A stretch of DNA of 29,503 nucleotides, taken from contig NZ_DIUM01000009.1 of NCBI RefSeq assembly GCF_002423035.1, forward strand, positions 1 through 29,503, in the 5' to 3' direction. The stretch is from Thiocapsa sp. UBA6158. GTDB taxonomy: Bacteria; Pseudomonadota; Gammaproteobacteria; Chromatiales; Chromatiaceae. The position numbers were made by a program, and so were the translations under genes. Each line of letters begins with the position of its first letter. Within the stretch, counting starts at the first letter, position 1. The notes beneath the pieces are model-generated. The model had not been told where the DNA came from. It saw nothing but the letters and a program-made list of their open reading frames with translations, and searched no databases. Shown here piece by piece: positions 13,451 through 22,215 of this stretch.

Positions 13451-15664
13451 TTACCAGGGTCTCGACGGCGAGCGATGCCCGCCGGCCGTCTCGCACCAGG
13501 CCCGATCGAGCAGCGCGACGATCGCCAACGACTCGGTGCGCTTGGTGCGACGCTGCGGGTCGTCCCCGCGGTTGCGCCAGGCGCGAATCCGATGCCAGGT
13601 CGCCTCCAGTTGACGCACACCCCAAGCCCCGAGCCAACCATGGTGCTTGCGATAGTAGAGCAGACCGCTGCGCATCCGCCAGAGTGTGAGCTGCGCGCCC
13701 TTGCCGGCCGCGCTCATGTCCAGGTCGCCGTGTGTGCGCGAGGACTCGCCGCCGATATGGACCACCACCACATCCGGCCAATAGCGGATCCGCAGGCCCG
13801 CCGCGCGGATCCGTCGGCACAGATCGACCTCCTCGTAATAGAGAAAGAACGACTCGTCGAAATCGCCGATGCGGGCGAGCAGGTCGCGACGGACGATCGA
13901 GAAGGCGCCCGGGACCCAGTCGACGTCCGCGGGTTGCGTCGGGTCCGCCCAGGTGCGGTCGAACCGACCGAAGAAGCGGCTGCGCGGGAAGCGTGCCGCC
14001 AGCCCGGAGAGTGTCAGGAGCTCGATGAGCAAGGACGGAAACATCCGGGCCGAGGGCTGCCATTCGCCGTCGCGTCCGATCAGCCGCGCCCCGCCCAGAC
14101 CGATCCCCGGATCCTCATCCATGTAGTGCACCGCACGCTCCAGCGCACCCGATTCGAGGAAGGCATCCGAGTTGAGCAGGACCAGATAACGCCCGTGCGC
14201 CGACTTGAACCCCAGGTTGTTGGCCGCCGCGAAGCCGAGATTGGTCGCGCTGCGGATCAGGGTCGCTTGCGGGAAGCGCTCGGCGACCCGTTCCGCCGAG
14301 CCGTCGCGCGAGGCATTGTCGACCACGATGATCTCGTGGCTGACCGCGCCGGCCTCCGCGATCAGTGTCTCGATACATTCCACGAGCAGATCGCGGGTGT
14401 TGAAGGAGACGATGACGACCGAGACGTCGGGTGTGGGTGAATCGGACATCGGCATGGCCCTCCCTGACTCCTTCCGCTCGGTGTCGTTGCGCTCGGTGCG
14501 CACCCAGGCGGCGTCGGTTCGGGAGGCCCGTCCGATGGCGCGCAGGATGGTGAGCTTCCACAGGATGTAGACGGGTGCCGTCGCCAAGGCGAGCAGATCG
14601 CGCCAACCGCCGCCACCGATACGAATCGCTGCCAAGACATGCACTGCGACCAGGGCCAGACCCAAGAGCGCATAGGTCCTGGTGGGTCCGAAGGGCGGCA
14701 GTAATGCCAACAGCAGCAACAACATATGAAAGGCCAACGGCAGCAACAGCAGCTCGAGCAACGGCTCGATCAGACGGCGCTCGCCGGACAGCACGCGGCG
14801 CAGCAGGATCGGGGTCCAGTCGCGAATCATCCTGAAGCGACCGCCCTCCCAGCGCGCGCGCTGGCCGGCACCGGCCTCGCGCGTGTAGGGCGCGTCCGAC
14901 CAAACCCCGGTGTTCGGAGCAAACACCACGCGCCGACCGGCGGCGACCAAGCGCAAATGGTATTCCATGTCCTCGACGACGCTGGTTGCCTCGTAAGGCT
15001 CGTTCAGAAGCGTCTCGCGGGTCAGCCCGAAGCCGTTGCCGAGCAGACCGACAGAGAGTCTCCAGCGCTCGCGCCCGCGTAACCGGAGCACGTTGAAGGC
15101 CATCCATGCGATGCCCCTTAGCCGCGCCCGGAGGCTATGCTGTGGGTTGTTGATGCGATAGCCGCATTGAACCGCCGCGGCGCCGCGGCGCATCAGACGT
15201 CGCTGCTCGGTCACCAGGTTCGGTGCGACCCGGGTGTCGGCATCGACCACGATGAAGGCATCGAAGGGTTCAGCGAGTAGGATGCCGAAGGCAAAGTCGA
15301 GCGCATAGCCTTTGCCGCGGCGCTGCAGGTCATGACGCTCCAGGACCCGCGCCCCGGCCGAGCGCGCCAGCTCGGCGGTTTCGTCGGTGCAGTTGTCGGC
15401 GATGACCACGACTTCGAAACCCGCATCCCCCGGGTCGCAGGCGCGCAGCGAGGCGACGGTGTGCGCAATGCCCTCGGCCTCGTCATGGGCCGGGACCAGG
15501 ATGGCGATGCGTCCGATGGGCGTCGTCGTCTTCGGATCGGTTTCGCGCCGCGGCGGGAGGATTCCGCCGAGCGTCAGGAGCAGCAGCTCGATCGTGCCGG
15601 GCAGGCTCGGCAGGGCGAGCAGGATGCCGAGCAGCATCCAGGGCCAAAGGGTCTCGTCGCTCAC
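13451..15664 (-). CDS. Two-domain GT2-GT2 glycosyltransferase fusion
   Basis: A 737-residue protein with two complete family 2 glycosyltransferases. The first (about 1-395) is the membrane, cellulose-synthase-like type: an N-terminal membrane helix, ILVPAHDEAEG (55-65), DAD at 141-143, ED at 231-232, QRARW at 268-272 (the QxxRW motif), then three or more C-terminal membrane helices (about 298-375). The second (about 412-737) is a soluble rhamnosyltransferase-like enzyme: VSVVIVSFNTRDLL, NSD at 498-500 and FFLYYEEVDLCRRIR at 606-620. A charged linker (RTERNDTERKESGRA) joins them; an internal ATG at residue 404 or 406 could also allow separate synthesis of the second domain. Translation starts at GTG, overlapping the glycosidase stop (GTGA). 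Confidence 0.9.
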   Translation of the reverse strand: MSDETLWPWMLLGILLALPSLPGTIELLLLTLGGILPPRRETDPKTTTPIGRIAILVPAHDEAEGIAHTVASLRACDPGDAGFEVVVIADNCTDETAELARSAGARVLERHDLQRRGKGYALDFAFGILLAEPFDAFIVVDADTRVAPNLVTEQRRLMRRGAAAVQCGYRINNPQHSLRARLRGIAWMAFNVLRLRGRERWRLSVGLLGNGFGLTRETLLNEPYEATSVVEDMEYHLRLVAAGRRVVFAPNTGVWSDAPYTREAGAGQRARWEGGRFRMIRDWTPILLRRVLSGERRLIEPLLELLLLPLAFHMLLLLLALLPPFGPTRTYALLGLALVAVHVLAAIRIGGGGWRDLLALATAPVYILWKLTILRAIGRASRTDAAWVRTERNDTERKESGRAMPMSDSPTPDVSVVIVSFNTRDLLVECIETLIAEAGAVSHEIIVVDNASRDGSAERVAERFPQATLIRSATNLGFAAANNLGFKSAHGRYLVLLNSDAFLESGALERAVHYMDEDPGIGLGGARLIGRDGEWQPSARMFPSLLIELLTLSGLAARFPRSRFFGRFDRTWADPTQPADVDWVPGAFSIVRRDLLARIGDFDESFFLYYEEVDLCRRIRAAGLRIRYWPDVVVVHIGGESSRTHGDLDMSAAGKGAQLTLWRMRSGLLYYRKHHGWLGAWGVRQLEATWHRIRAWRNRGDDPQRRTKRTESLAIVALLDRAWCETAGGHRSPSRPW

Positions 15665-17937
15665 GGCAGCACCTCCGCCGGGCCCAAGACGACCAGGCTG
15701 TAAGCCGGAACCGTGACCCGGATCCGGTCCTTGCCGATCGGCCGTACGGCAAGGGGTTGCGGTCGGACCTCGTCGGCGGTCTCGTTGCCCTTGAAGGGGT
15801 CGGAGGCGTCCAGGACCTGCCCGCGGGTCGGTCTCGGTGCCTGCGTGTCGGGAAAGCGCAGCGTCAGGCGTCGCGACTCGGGGGCAGCGGAGACGATCGC
15901 GACCGACCAGCTCTGCGGGCCTCGGAAGGGTGCGACGAGCAGTCCGGCACCCTCCTCGCTCATGGATGCCCGGTGGAGATCACCGCCGATGACCTCGTTG
16001 AGCATGGCGACTGCCCATCCGGTCGGGCGCAATCGATCGCCGCGCGTCAGGTCGCGCATGACGCCGAACAGCGGGACCAGACCCGCGTTGCCCTCGAGGC
16101 GCGTGTCGAAGCCGACGAGGGTATAGACACATTGGCGTCGTGCGCCCGCGAGCATCGCCTCCAGCAGCCGCTTGGCCAGGGCGGGACCGGAGGCGGCGCC
16201 CGTGACGATCGCGGCGCGATCCTCGGCGGCGGCGTCGCCGCGTGTCGTGTGCAGATTGACCTCGTAGACGGCCAGCTCCTGCTCGGCGGGTTCTCGGGCG
16301 GCGATCTCTTCCAGACGTCCGCCGTCATCCGCGAACAGCAGCTCGAGCGACCGATCCCGATCGACCGCATCCAGGCGCGACAGCATGTAGGGTGCGACGG
16401 CGAGGATATCGGCTTTTTTGCTGGCCGCGGCGACCTTGCCCGCTGCGTAGGGATTGGCGTGTTGGGCGTTGACGACGCGGCGCAGTGCCGGATGCTTCTC
16501 CGCACCCTCTTCGAGCGCCGTGAAGAGGCGATCGGCCGCAGCGCCGTGGTGGGCTGCATCCTGGATGCCGGCCGGGCGGAAGATGGCGTTCCAGTTCTCG
16601 TTGCCGAATTCGACCAGGACCTCCTCGAACCCGTCGGCCTCGATGCGCTCGGCGAGCCAGGCGCCGAGACGCCGCGCCTCGTCGGTCGTGAAGGTTGTGG
16701 GCATGACAACCCAGGGGTTGGCCCCGACGCTACGACTGAGATCGAGAAACTCGGGCAGGCCATAGCCGTACTCTGCGCCGTTGCCCGGTCGATAACGGCT
16801 CGCACGCCTTGCATACGGCTCGGCCAGGCGGTTGTCGAGCGTGTCGCCGAGCTGTCCCTGCCAGTCGCGCAGATAGCCGGGGCGAAGATGCATCAGGGCG
16901 GCAATGACCTCGGGGCGGAAGGCACTGACGCCCGGGTCTGCGGCAGTGTCGGATTCCGTGGCCGTCGCGTCCGCCGCTGCGATCGGGCCGAGCCAGACGT
17001 CGTCGAGATGGACCTGTCCCGGACCGCTGACCTCGATGGCAAGCTCCAGTGCACCGATCGGTCCCGTGTCCGCGGCCTCGAACCTCTGTTCGATGTGTTG
17101 CCAGCCCGGCTCCGGGCGCAGTGTCAGGTCGAGAAAGGGCGCCGAGCCGTGACGTCGAAAGAGGATGCGCACCCGCGGCGGATCGCCGGTCTCGGCGTGG
17201 ATCCAGAGCGAGAACAGCCAGGATCCCTCGATCGGCAGGAGCTTCCCGGCACGCGTCCCGATGGTGTCGAGATGGCTGCTCAGGCGCAAGGTCGCGCCGG
17301 GCAAGGGTGTGAGTGCCAACGAGCGCCGGCCGGGACTGGTCGGGGCGATCCGTGTGGCGTCGACCTGTACGCGCCCCTTGGTGCCGTCGGGAAGCCACCA
17401 GTGTGTCGGCGGAAGATCGTCGCGAATGTGCGTCAAGCCGACGATATCTCCGGGGGCGAGTCGATCGTCGAGCCCGTCGGTGATCAGCTCGGGCAGCGCG
17501 TGGCGGCCGGCAGCACGCGAGTCGAAGATGCTCCCGTGGGCACCGGACGCGGCACCGGTCAGGATCTCGTAAGTCGCGCCGGACCAGAAGCCGTCCTCGC
17601 GGGCGAGCCAGGTCTGATCGTCGCTGAACCGATCGTGATCGGCGTGGGCAACCCGCACCAAGGCGCGGTCGACGATGCCCTCGAAGCCCGGATTCTCGAG
17701 GACGTTGCGCGAAAGCTGCTCGGCGCCCCAGTAGGTCGAATGGCCGAGATTCATCCCGATGGGCTCGACCTCCACAACCAGGGGCGTGGCCTCGACGCTG
17801 GCCTCGACCGAGACGGGCGCAGTGCTCGGGATCCGCCGATCGGTCGGTGTCTCGGGCAGGGACTCGCTGCGGGCGACGCCGGTCCCGGCGATCAGGGCGG
17901 CCAGTGCGGCCGCGCCCAGCGAACACAGATGTGTCAT
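15661..17937 (-). CDS. Secreted glycoside hydrolase-like protein of the polysaccharide operon
   Basis: A 758-residue protein. A signal peptide (1 to about 24, ending GVARS) directs it to the periplasm or outside. Residues about 50-310 hold carbohydrate-binding-like beta domains (NPGFEGIVD; LDTIGTRAGKLLPIEGSW; VSGPGQVHLDDVWLG). Residues about 335-650 form a TIM-barrel-like catalytic part with VEFGNENWN, where E447 fits the acid/base of clan GH-A enzymes, and LAVYEVNLHTT, where E559 could be the nucleophile. A C-terminal beta domain (about 655-758) ends ITVPAYSLVVLGP-style, as in alpha-L-arabinofuranosidases (GH51-like). It is coupled on both sides (ATGA upstream, GTGA downstream), so it belongs to the operon. 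By analogy with PslG it may trim or edit the polymer; the substrate is unknown. Confidence 0.75.
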   Translation of the reverse strand: MTHLCSLGAAALAALIAGTGVARSESLPETPTDRRIPSTAPVSVEASVEATPLVVEVEPIGMNLGHSTYWGAEQLSRNVLENPGFEGIVDRALVRVAHADHDRFSDDQTWLAREDGFWSGATYEILTGAASGAHGSIFDSRAAGRHALPELITDGLDDRLAPGDIVGLTHIRDDLPPTHWWLPDGTKGRVQVDATRIAPTSPGRRSLALTPLPGATLRLSSHLDTIGTRAGKLLPIEGSWLFSLWIHAETGDPPRVRILFRRHGSAPFLDLTLRPEPGWQHIEQRFEAADTGPIGALELAIEVSGPGQVHLDDVWLGPIAAADATATESDTAADPGVSAFRPEVIAALMHLRPGYLRDWQGQLGDTLDNRLAEPYARRASRYRPGNGAEYGYGLPEFLDLSRSVGANPWVVMPTTFTTDEARRLGAWLAERIEADGFEEVLVEFGNENWNAIFRPAGIQDAAHHGAAADRLFTALEEGAEKHPALRRVVNAQHANPYAAGKVAAASKKADILAVAPYMLSRLDAVDRDRSLELLFADDGGRLEEIAAREPAEQELAVYEVNLHTTRGDAAAEDRAAIVTGAASGPALAKRLLEAMLAGARRQCVYTLVGFDTRLEGNAGLVPLFGVMRDLTRGDRLRPTGWAVAMLNEVIGGDLHRASMSEEGAGLLVAPFRGPQSWSVAIVSAAPESRRLTLRFPDTQAPRPTRGQVLDASDPFKGNETADEVRPQPLAVRPIGKDRIRVTVPAYSLVVLGPAEVLP

Positions 17938-19178
17938 GGTGTCTCTCCCAGACGGCGTCGCAAGATGTCCGCCAAGCGTCGGGTGTTGGTCTCGAGGTCG
18001 TACTTTTCGATGACCCGTCGACGTCCGGCCTCGCCGAGGCGGCGGCGACGCTCCGGATCCGCGATCAGATCCGCGATCGCCGCGGCCAGTGCGCTCTCGT
18101 CCGAGGGCGCGATCAGCACGCCGTCGACCCCGTCGCGGATCAGCTCGGGATGCCCGGTGATGAAGGTGGTCACGCAGGGGATCTCCATCGCCATCGCCTC
18201 CATCAGGACGACCGGAATGCCTTCGGCGAAGCTCGCCAGCGCGAAACAGTCGGCCTCGGAATAGACGGCGCGGATGCGATCCTGATTGACGACTCCCTCG
18301 AAAACGACACGATCTCCCAGCCCGAGCCGGCGCACCTGCGACTCGAGCGACGCACGCTCGGGACCGCCGCCGACCAGGCGCAGGCGCACGTCATGACCCG
18401 TGCGCACCAGCGCTGCGACCGCGTCGACCAGGATGTGCTGGCCTTTGGCCGGGACCAGACGCCCGACGCACAGGATCTGGAAGGGCGAAGGGTGCTCGCG
18501 AAAGGGCCGCGGGCTGAAGGCGCTCGGGTCAACCCCGAGCGGGGCGATCTCGAGCTTGGACCAGTGTGCTGGCGGCGAGAGTTTCATGAGCTGACTGCGA
18601 CAGTAATAGCCGATGCAGCAGATGAAGGCGGCACCCTGGATCTTTTCGGCCAAGCGGTAGCCGGGTGCGTCGTAGAACTCGTCCGGACCGTGGACCGACA
18701 TCGAGAATCCGATCGGAAAGATCCGTCCGGCGATCAGCCCCACGGTCGCGGCCGGGGTCGCAAAATGGACATGCAGATGACCAAGCCCCCGCCCGGTCAG
18801 CCAGTGACCGATCATGACGGCCTCGATGAAATAGAAGAGGCTGTAGAGCCATCGTTTAATGTCCGTCCCGCCGAGCCGCAGCGCGAAGAGCAGGCCCTTG
18901 GCATAGGCGGCGGGACGCATGCGCAGTGTTTCCCAATGTGCACGCAGCGCGCCGCGCACACCGTCCGCCTTGACATAATAGGTCGTCGCCGCCTCCTCGC
19001 GCTCCTCCTCGGCCAAGGACTCGGCGGAGCGGTCCGGACGGTTGATCGAGGCGACGTCGATGCGCATACCGAGCTCGCGCAGACGGCGAACCTCGCGCAG
19101 GATGAAGGTGTGCGAGGCCGCCGGGTATTGGCTGACCAGATAGCCCAGTGCGAGAGACGTGCGTGCGGTGTCGTTCAT
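17934..19178 (-). CDS. GT4 family glycosyltransferase
   Basis: A 414-residue GT-B glycosyltransferase with a start at 19178 backed by AAGGA upstream. The N-terminal acceptor domain begins LGYLVSQYPAASHTFILREV, the signature of the WcaL/colanic-acid-like subgroup. The sugar-nucleotide domain carries ILCVGRLVPAKGQHIL (about 235-250), VGGGPERASLE and the EX7E motif at E319 and E327 (FAEGIPVVLMEAMA). It is expected to act at the inner face of the cytoplasmic membrane, using a nucleotide sugar with retention of configuration. Donor and linkage cannot be read from sequence. It lies 50 bases after another GT4 gene, and its stop overlaps the start of the glycosidase gene (ATGA). Confidence 0.92.
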   Translation of the reverse strand: MNDTARTSLALGYLVSQYPAASHTFILREVRRLRELGMRIDVASINRPDRSAESLAEEEREEAATTYYVKADGVRGALRAHWETLRMRPAAYAKGLLFALRLGGTDIKRWLYSLFYFIEAVMIGHWLTGRGLGHLHVHFATPAATVGLIAGRIFPIGFSMSVHGPDEFYDAPGYRLAEKIQGAAFICCIGYYCRSQLMKLSPPAHWSKLEIAPLGVDPSAFSPRPFREHPSPFQILCVGRLVPAKGQHILVDAVAALVRTGHDVRLRLVGGGPERASLESQVRRLGLGDRVVFEGVVNQDRIRAVYSEADCFALASFAEGIPVVLMEAMAMEIPCVTTFITGHPELIRDGVDGVLIAPSDESALAAAIADLIADPERRRRLGEAGRRRVIEKYDLETNTRRLADILRRRLGETP

Positions 19179-19228
19179 GCGTGTTGCGTCCTTGATGAGT
19201 CGTGGGAAGCAAGGCCGGCCGCGGCGCG

Positions 19229-20536
19229 TCAGTCTGGGCTGGTCCGGCGCCGGTTGCGGGCCGCGACCGGGTCGGCGAGTAGATCCCGATAGAGCTCGAT
19301 GGTCGATTCCACCTTCGCGTCCCAGGCATAGCGCTCTTCGGCACGGCGTCGCCCGGCCTCTCCGCGCTGTCGCCAGGCATCGGGGTTGCGGACCAGGTCG
19401 TGCAGCGCGGCGACGAGTCCGTCGACGACCGCCTCGGGTCCGCTCGGCGGCAGGGCCAGACCGACCGCCGGGTCGACGATCTCCGCCGGCCCGCCGAAAT
19501 CCACGGCGATCACCGGACGGGCGCAGGCCATCGCCTCCAAGAGCACGGCACCGCCGGACTCGCGCACCGAGGGCAGACAGAAGACGTGTGCCGCGCGGAT
19601 CTCGGCCGCCACCTCGGGAGGCGGGAGGTTGCCGGTAAAACGCACCTGCTCGCCGAGCCCGAGCCGCGTGGCCTGCTCGCGCCACGCGCTCGACAAGGGC
19701 CCGTCCCCGACGATGCAGAGCCGGATCGGCATCTCCGGGGCAAGTCGCGCAACCGCGTCGAGCAACATGCCGACACCTTTGAAGGGCACCAGACGTCCGA
19801 CGAAGACCAATCGCAACGGCTCGCCAGCCACTCCCGGCGCGGTCGGCCAGGGTGCGGCCGGGAATGTCTCGAGCTCCACCCCGTTCTCCGGCACGGGCAC
19901 GCAGAGGCGATGATAGCGGCGCGGGATGCCGGCGACGGTGGAGCGTGTCGCAGTCAGGATGGCGGTCGCATGACGGGTCCCGCCGGCCAGTGCATCGACG
20001 ACCCGCCCGAGATGACGCACCGGGTAGAGCCAGGCCGACTCCGCGCGGAGGATGTCGCGGAACCCGGGCGGGAGACCCAGGTTGCCGTTCCAGGGTCCGA
20101 GCACGACCGGCAGACCCAGACGGTGGAGGCGCGTGGCCGCGAGCGGCGAGACCGGGGTCGGGGCATGCACGATGTCCCAGGGCATGCCGTCCCGTGACTC
20201 TTCCCGGGCGATGCGCAACGCGTCGCGGTCGTAGACATAGAAATCCAGCGAGGAGACCAGGAAGACGGCATGCTCGCTCTTCGGGAAGATCCGCGAAGCG
20301 ACCCGATAGATCGGGCCGGCAAACCACTCGGTGTCGACATAGAGGATGCGGCCCTCGCCCACCGGCCCGCCGGCCGATTCGATGGCGGGACGGTTGCGAA
20401 CATGGGTGAGCAAGGTGGTCGGGAGCCTCCGGGCGAGCCGGCTGTACCAGTGCCAGCCGATCTGAGAGACCGAGCCCATGCCGGGACCGCATTGATAGGC
20501 GGACAGAAGTAAACGCGGCCATCTTGCTGCACTCAT
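19229..20536 (-). CDS. GT4 family glycosyltransferase
   Basis: A 435-residue GT-B enzyme. The ATG at 20536 has an excellent GGAGGGG ribosome site, which rules out the longer in-frame start. The N-terminus, LLLSAYQCGPGMGSVSQIGW, resembles glycosyltransferases with the AYxCxPxxGSE motif. Further landmarks are DIVHAPTPVSPLAATRL, LGPWNGNLGLPPGFR, LRLVFVGRLVPFKGVGMLLDAV and the EX7E pair E327/E335 (VRESGGAVLLEAMACARPVIAVD). A retaining transferase acting on the lipid-linked intermediate is expected; donor unknown. A gap of about 137 bases separates it from the kinase fusion gene upstream, so an internal promoter is possible, although nothing clear is seen there. Confidence 0.92.
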   Translation of the reverse strand: MSAARWPRLLLSAYQCGPGMGSVSQIGWHWYSRLARRLPTTLLTHVRNRPAIESAGGPVGEGRILYVDTEWFAGPIYRVASRIFPKSEHAVFLVSSLDFYVYDRDALRIAREESRDGMPWDIVHAPTPVSPLAATRLHRLGLPVVLGPWNGNLGLPPGFRDILRAESAWLYPVRHLGRVVDALAGGTRHATAILTATRSTVAGIPRRYHRLCVPVPENGVELETFPAAPWPTAPGVAGEPLRLVFVGRLVPFKGVGMLLDAVARLAPEMPIRLCIVGDGPLSSAWREQATRLGLGEQVRFTGNLPPPEVAAEIRAAHVFCLPSVRESGGAVLLEAMACARPVIAVDFGGPAEIVDPAVGLALPPSGPEAVVDGLVAALHDLVRNPDAWRQRGEAGRRRAEERYAWDAKVESTIELYRDLLADPVAARNRRRTSPD

Positions 20537-20673
20537 GAACGTCCCCTCCAGCCGTTTTCGTTGTTCTCGCGCTTGCGTGGGATCAGTGTCGAGCTCGGCG
20601 ATACCTGGCTCAAGCCCCATAGACGGGATCGTTTTCGGATTGGTTGCTTGCCGTTGTGCGCGTGGACGCACGT

Positions 20674-22203
20674 TCAAGTTAAGCCATCGAGGTAAGACGC
20701 AACACGACCCTCGATCGGCAGCAGGAGCGCACCACCGGAGTTCGGATCGCCGGGGACCGGCGGTCGAATGCCGTCGAGCTCTTCCCAGCGCCGGGCAAGA
20801 TAGCTGAACCAAAGCGCCGGAGCCTCGCCGGTCGGGATGTGCATGCGCACGAGATAGTCGCCGACATAGCGGCGTGCCAGCGCCTTCGGGGCGCGAGCCG
20901 AGCAGAGCAGATAGGCGAGGTCGCCGAGCGGGATGCCCTCGAAGGTCGAGGAGCCCCAGTCGAGCACACGAAAGTCCGAACCATCGACGTGCGTCAGACG
21001 CGTGTTGTAGATGCCGAGATCGCCGTGCTCGAGGACCATGGGGAGGGACGGCGCGAGCCGCTGCAGGTCATCCAGTGCGGCCTCGGCGCGGGCCTGAACG
21101 CTGCGGGGCAGGATGCGCCGCGCAACCAGGCGCTGCAGGGGTGCGACGTGACGGGCCTCGACGGTTGCCCGCTCGGGCCGCTGTCGGGTCGCGAGTCCGG
21201 CCGCCGCCAACCAGTCGGCCGCGGCGAGACAGAATCGCGTGCGGCCTCGCAGACGCCAGCGGATCCCGAAGAAGGGGTAGGTGGGCTCGTAATCGTAGGC
21301 AAGTGCCCAGCGCCCCGCCACCACGGCGGAGTCGGTCGGGCGGATGACTCGGGCGGCTTCGGCCGGATCCAGTGCTCGCTCGATGCGGTCGAGCTGCTCG
21401 GCCTCGGCGTGCAGGTGCTGCCCGCCCGGAAAGCGCGCGGCCTTGATCAGGCGTCGAGGTTCTCCGTCCTCGTCCAGGCTGAACGCCAGAATCGGGTTGC
21501 CCGGCCCGAGGCGACCCGAGGCCAACAACCAGCGCTCCGGGGGCGTCGCGCGGATGGCGTCGTCTCCGATGGACGCCAGTGCCCCGCGCAGGGCGGCGAG
21601 CAGAGTCGGGCGCGCCTCGCCGCCATCGCGACGATAGAGCGCAATCCCGTGCTCGGGCAGGAGTCGAGCCGCCGTCCCCGGCGACAGACGGGCGCGCAGA
21701 CCGCTCGCGGAGCGCGGGTGAAAGAGCCGAAGGCGACGCGCGGCAGCCCGCCAGCCGGCGGGATTGTCGGGGATCATCACCCGGAAGGCGGGCCAGTCCG
21801 GATAGGCTCGCCAGCGGCCGACGGGGGTCAGTCCGGCCGGTATCGCGCCGACCGTCAGGCCGAGGAATCGGCACAGAACGCCTCCCGGGCGCAGGTGACG
21901 TCCGGCCGCGATGTCGTCGGAGAAGATCAGGTCATAGGTGCCTTCGGGTGCCTCGATTCGGCGCACGCGCTCGGGCGCCGCGAGGGCAGCCATCGCGGCG
22001 AGCGTTGTCTCCTGCAATCGATCGTGCGGGGGCTCGACGACCAGGTCGATCATGCCCAGCTCCCCGGCGAGATGGGGGAGAAAGGCCGGCTCGCGCGCGC
22101 CGATGACCAGGGTGCGGATCTCGGGTCCGAGCGGAAGCAGTAGCTTGAAGTCCGCGAGACGATAGTCTTCGAGGAGTGCCGACGCGCGCAATTCAGTGCT
22201 CAT
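20674..22203 (-). CDS. Methyltransferase-like / aminoglycoside-phosphotransferase-type kinase fusion
   Basis: A 509-residue protein. Residues about 20-125 look like a Rossmann methyltransferase fold (RTLVIGAREPAFLPHLA, YDLIFSDDIAAGRHLRPGGVL), but without a clear GxGxG SAM loop. Residues about 225-480 are an APH/choline-kinase-type phosphotransferase: a nucleotide-binding lobe with RRLIKAARFP (candidate ATP-lysine K254), the catalytic loop LEHGDLGIYN (H393, D395, N400), and the metal-binding VLDWGSS (D415) followed by GIPLGDLAYLL. Such kinases phosphorylate small hydroxyl compounds, so it could phosphorylate a sugar or add a phospho-modification to the polymer. It has GGAGGG before the ATG and lies 12 bases after the flippase gene, so the two are probably co-translated. 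Confidence 0.75.
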   Translation of the reverse strand: MSTELRASALLEDYRLADFKLLLPLGPEIRTLVIGAREPAFLPHLAGELGMIDLVVEPPHDRLQETTLAAMAALAAPERVRRIEAPEGTYDLIFSDDIAAGRHLRPGGVLCRFLGLTVGAIPAGLTPVGRWRAYPDWPAFRVMIPDNPAGWRAAARRLRLFHPRSASGLRARLSPGTAARLLPEHGIALYRRDGGEARPTLLAALRGALASIGDDAIRATPPERWLLASGRLGPGNPILAFSLDEDGEPRRLIKAARFPGGQHLHAEAEQLDRIERALDPAEAARVIRPTDSAVVAGRWALAYDYEPTYPFFGIRWRLRGRTRFCLAAADWLAAAGLATRQRPERATVEARHVAPLQRLVARRILPRSVQARAEAALDDLQRLAPSLPMVLEHGDLGIYNTRLTHVDGSDFRVLDWGSSTFEGIPLGDLAYLLCSARAPKALARRYVGDYLVRMHIPTGEAPALWFSYLARRWEELDGIRPPVPGDPNSGGALLLPIEGRVASYLDGLT

Positions 22204-22215
22204 TCGGATGCCCTC

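Noticed and set aside
15757..18264. An 835-codon open frame on the plus strand across the glycosidase gene
   Set aside because: It is the antisense shadow of a high-GC gene; composition is Arg/Gly/Asp-rich with no recognisable domain, and the minus-strand genes have motifs, signal peptide and coupled start/stop codons.
20655..20673. Terminator after the kinase fusion gene
   Set aside because: Only a 5-bp GTGCG/CGCAC stem without a T run; too weak to call.
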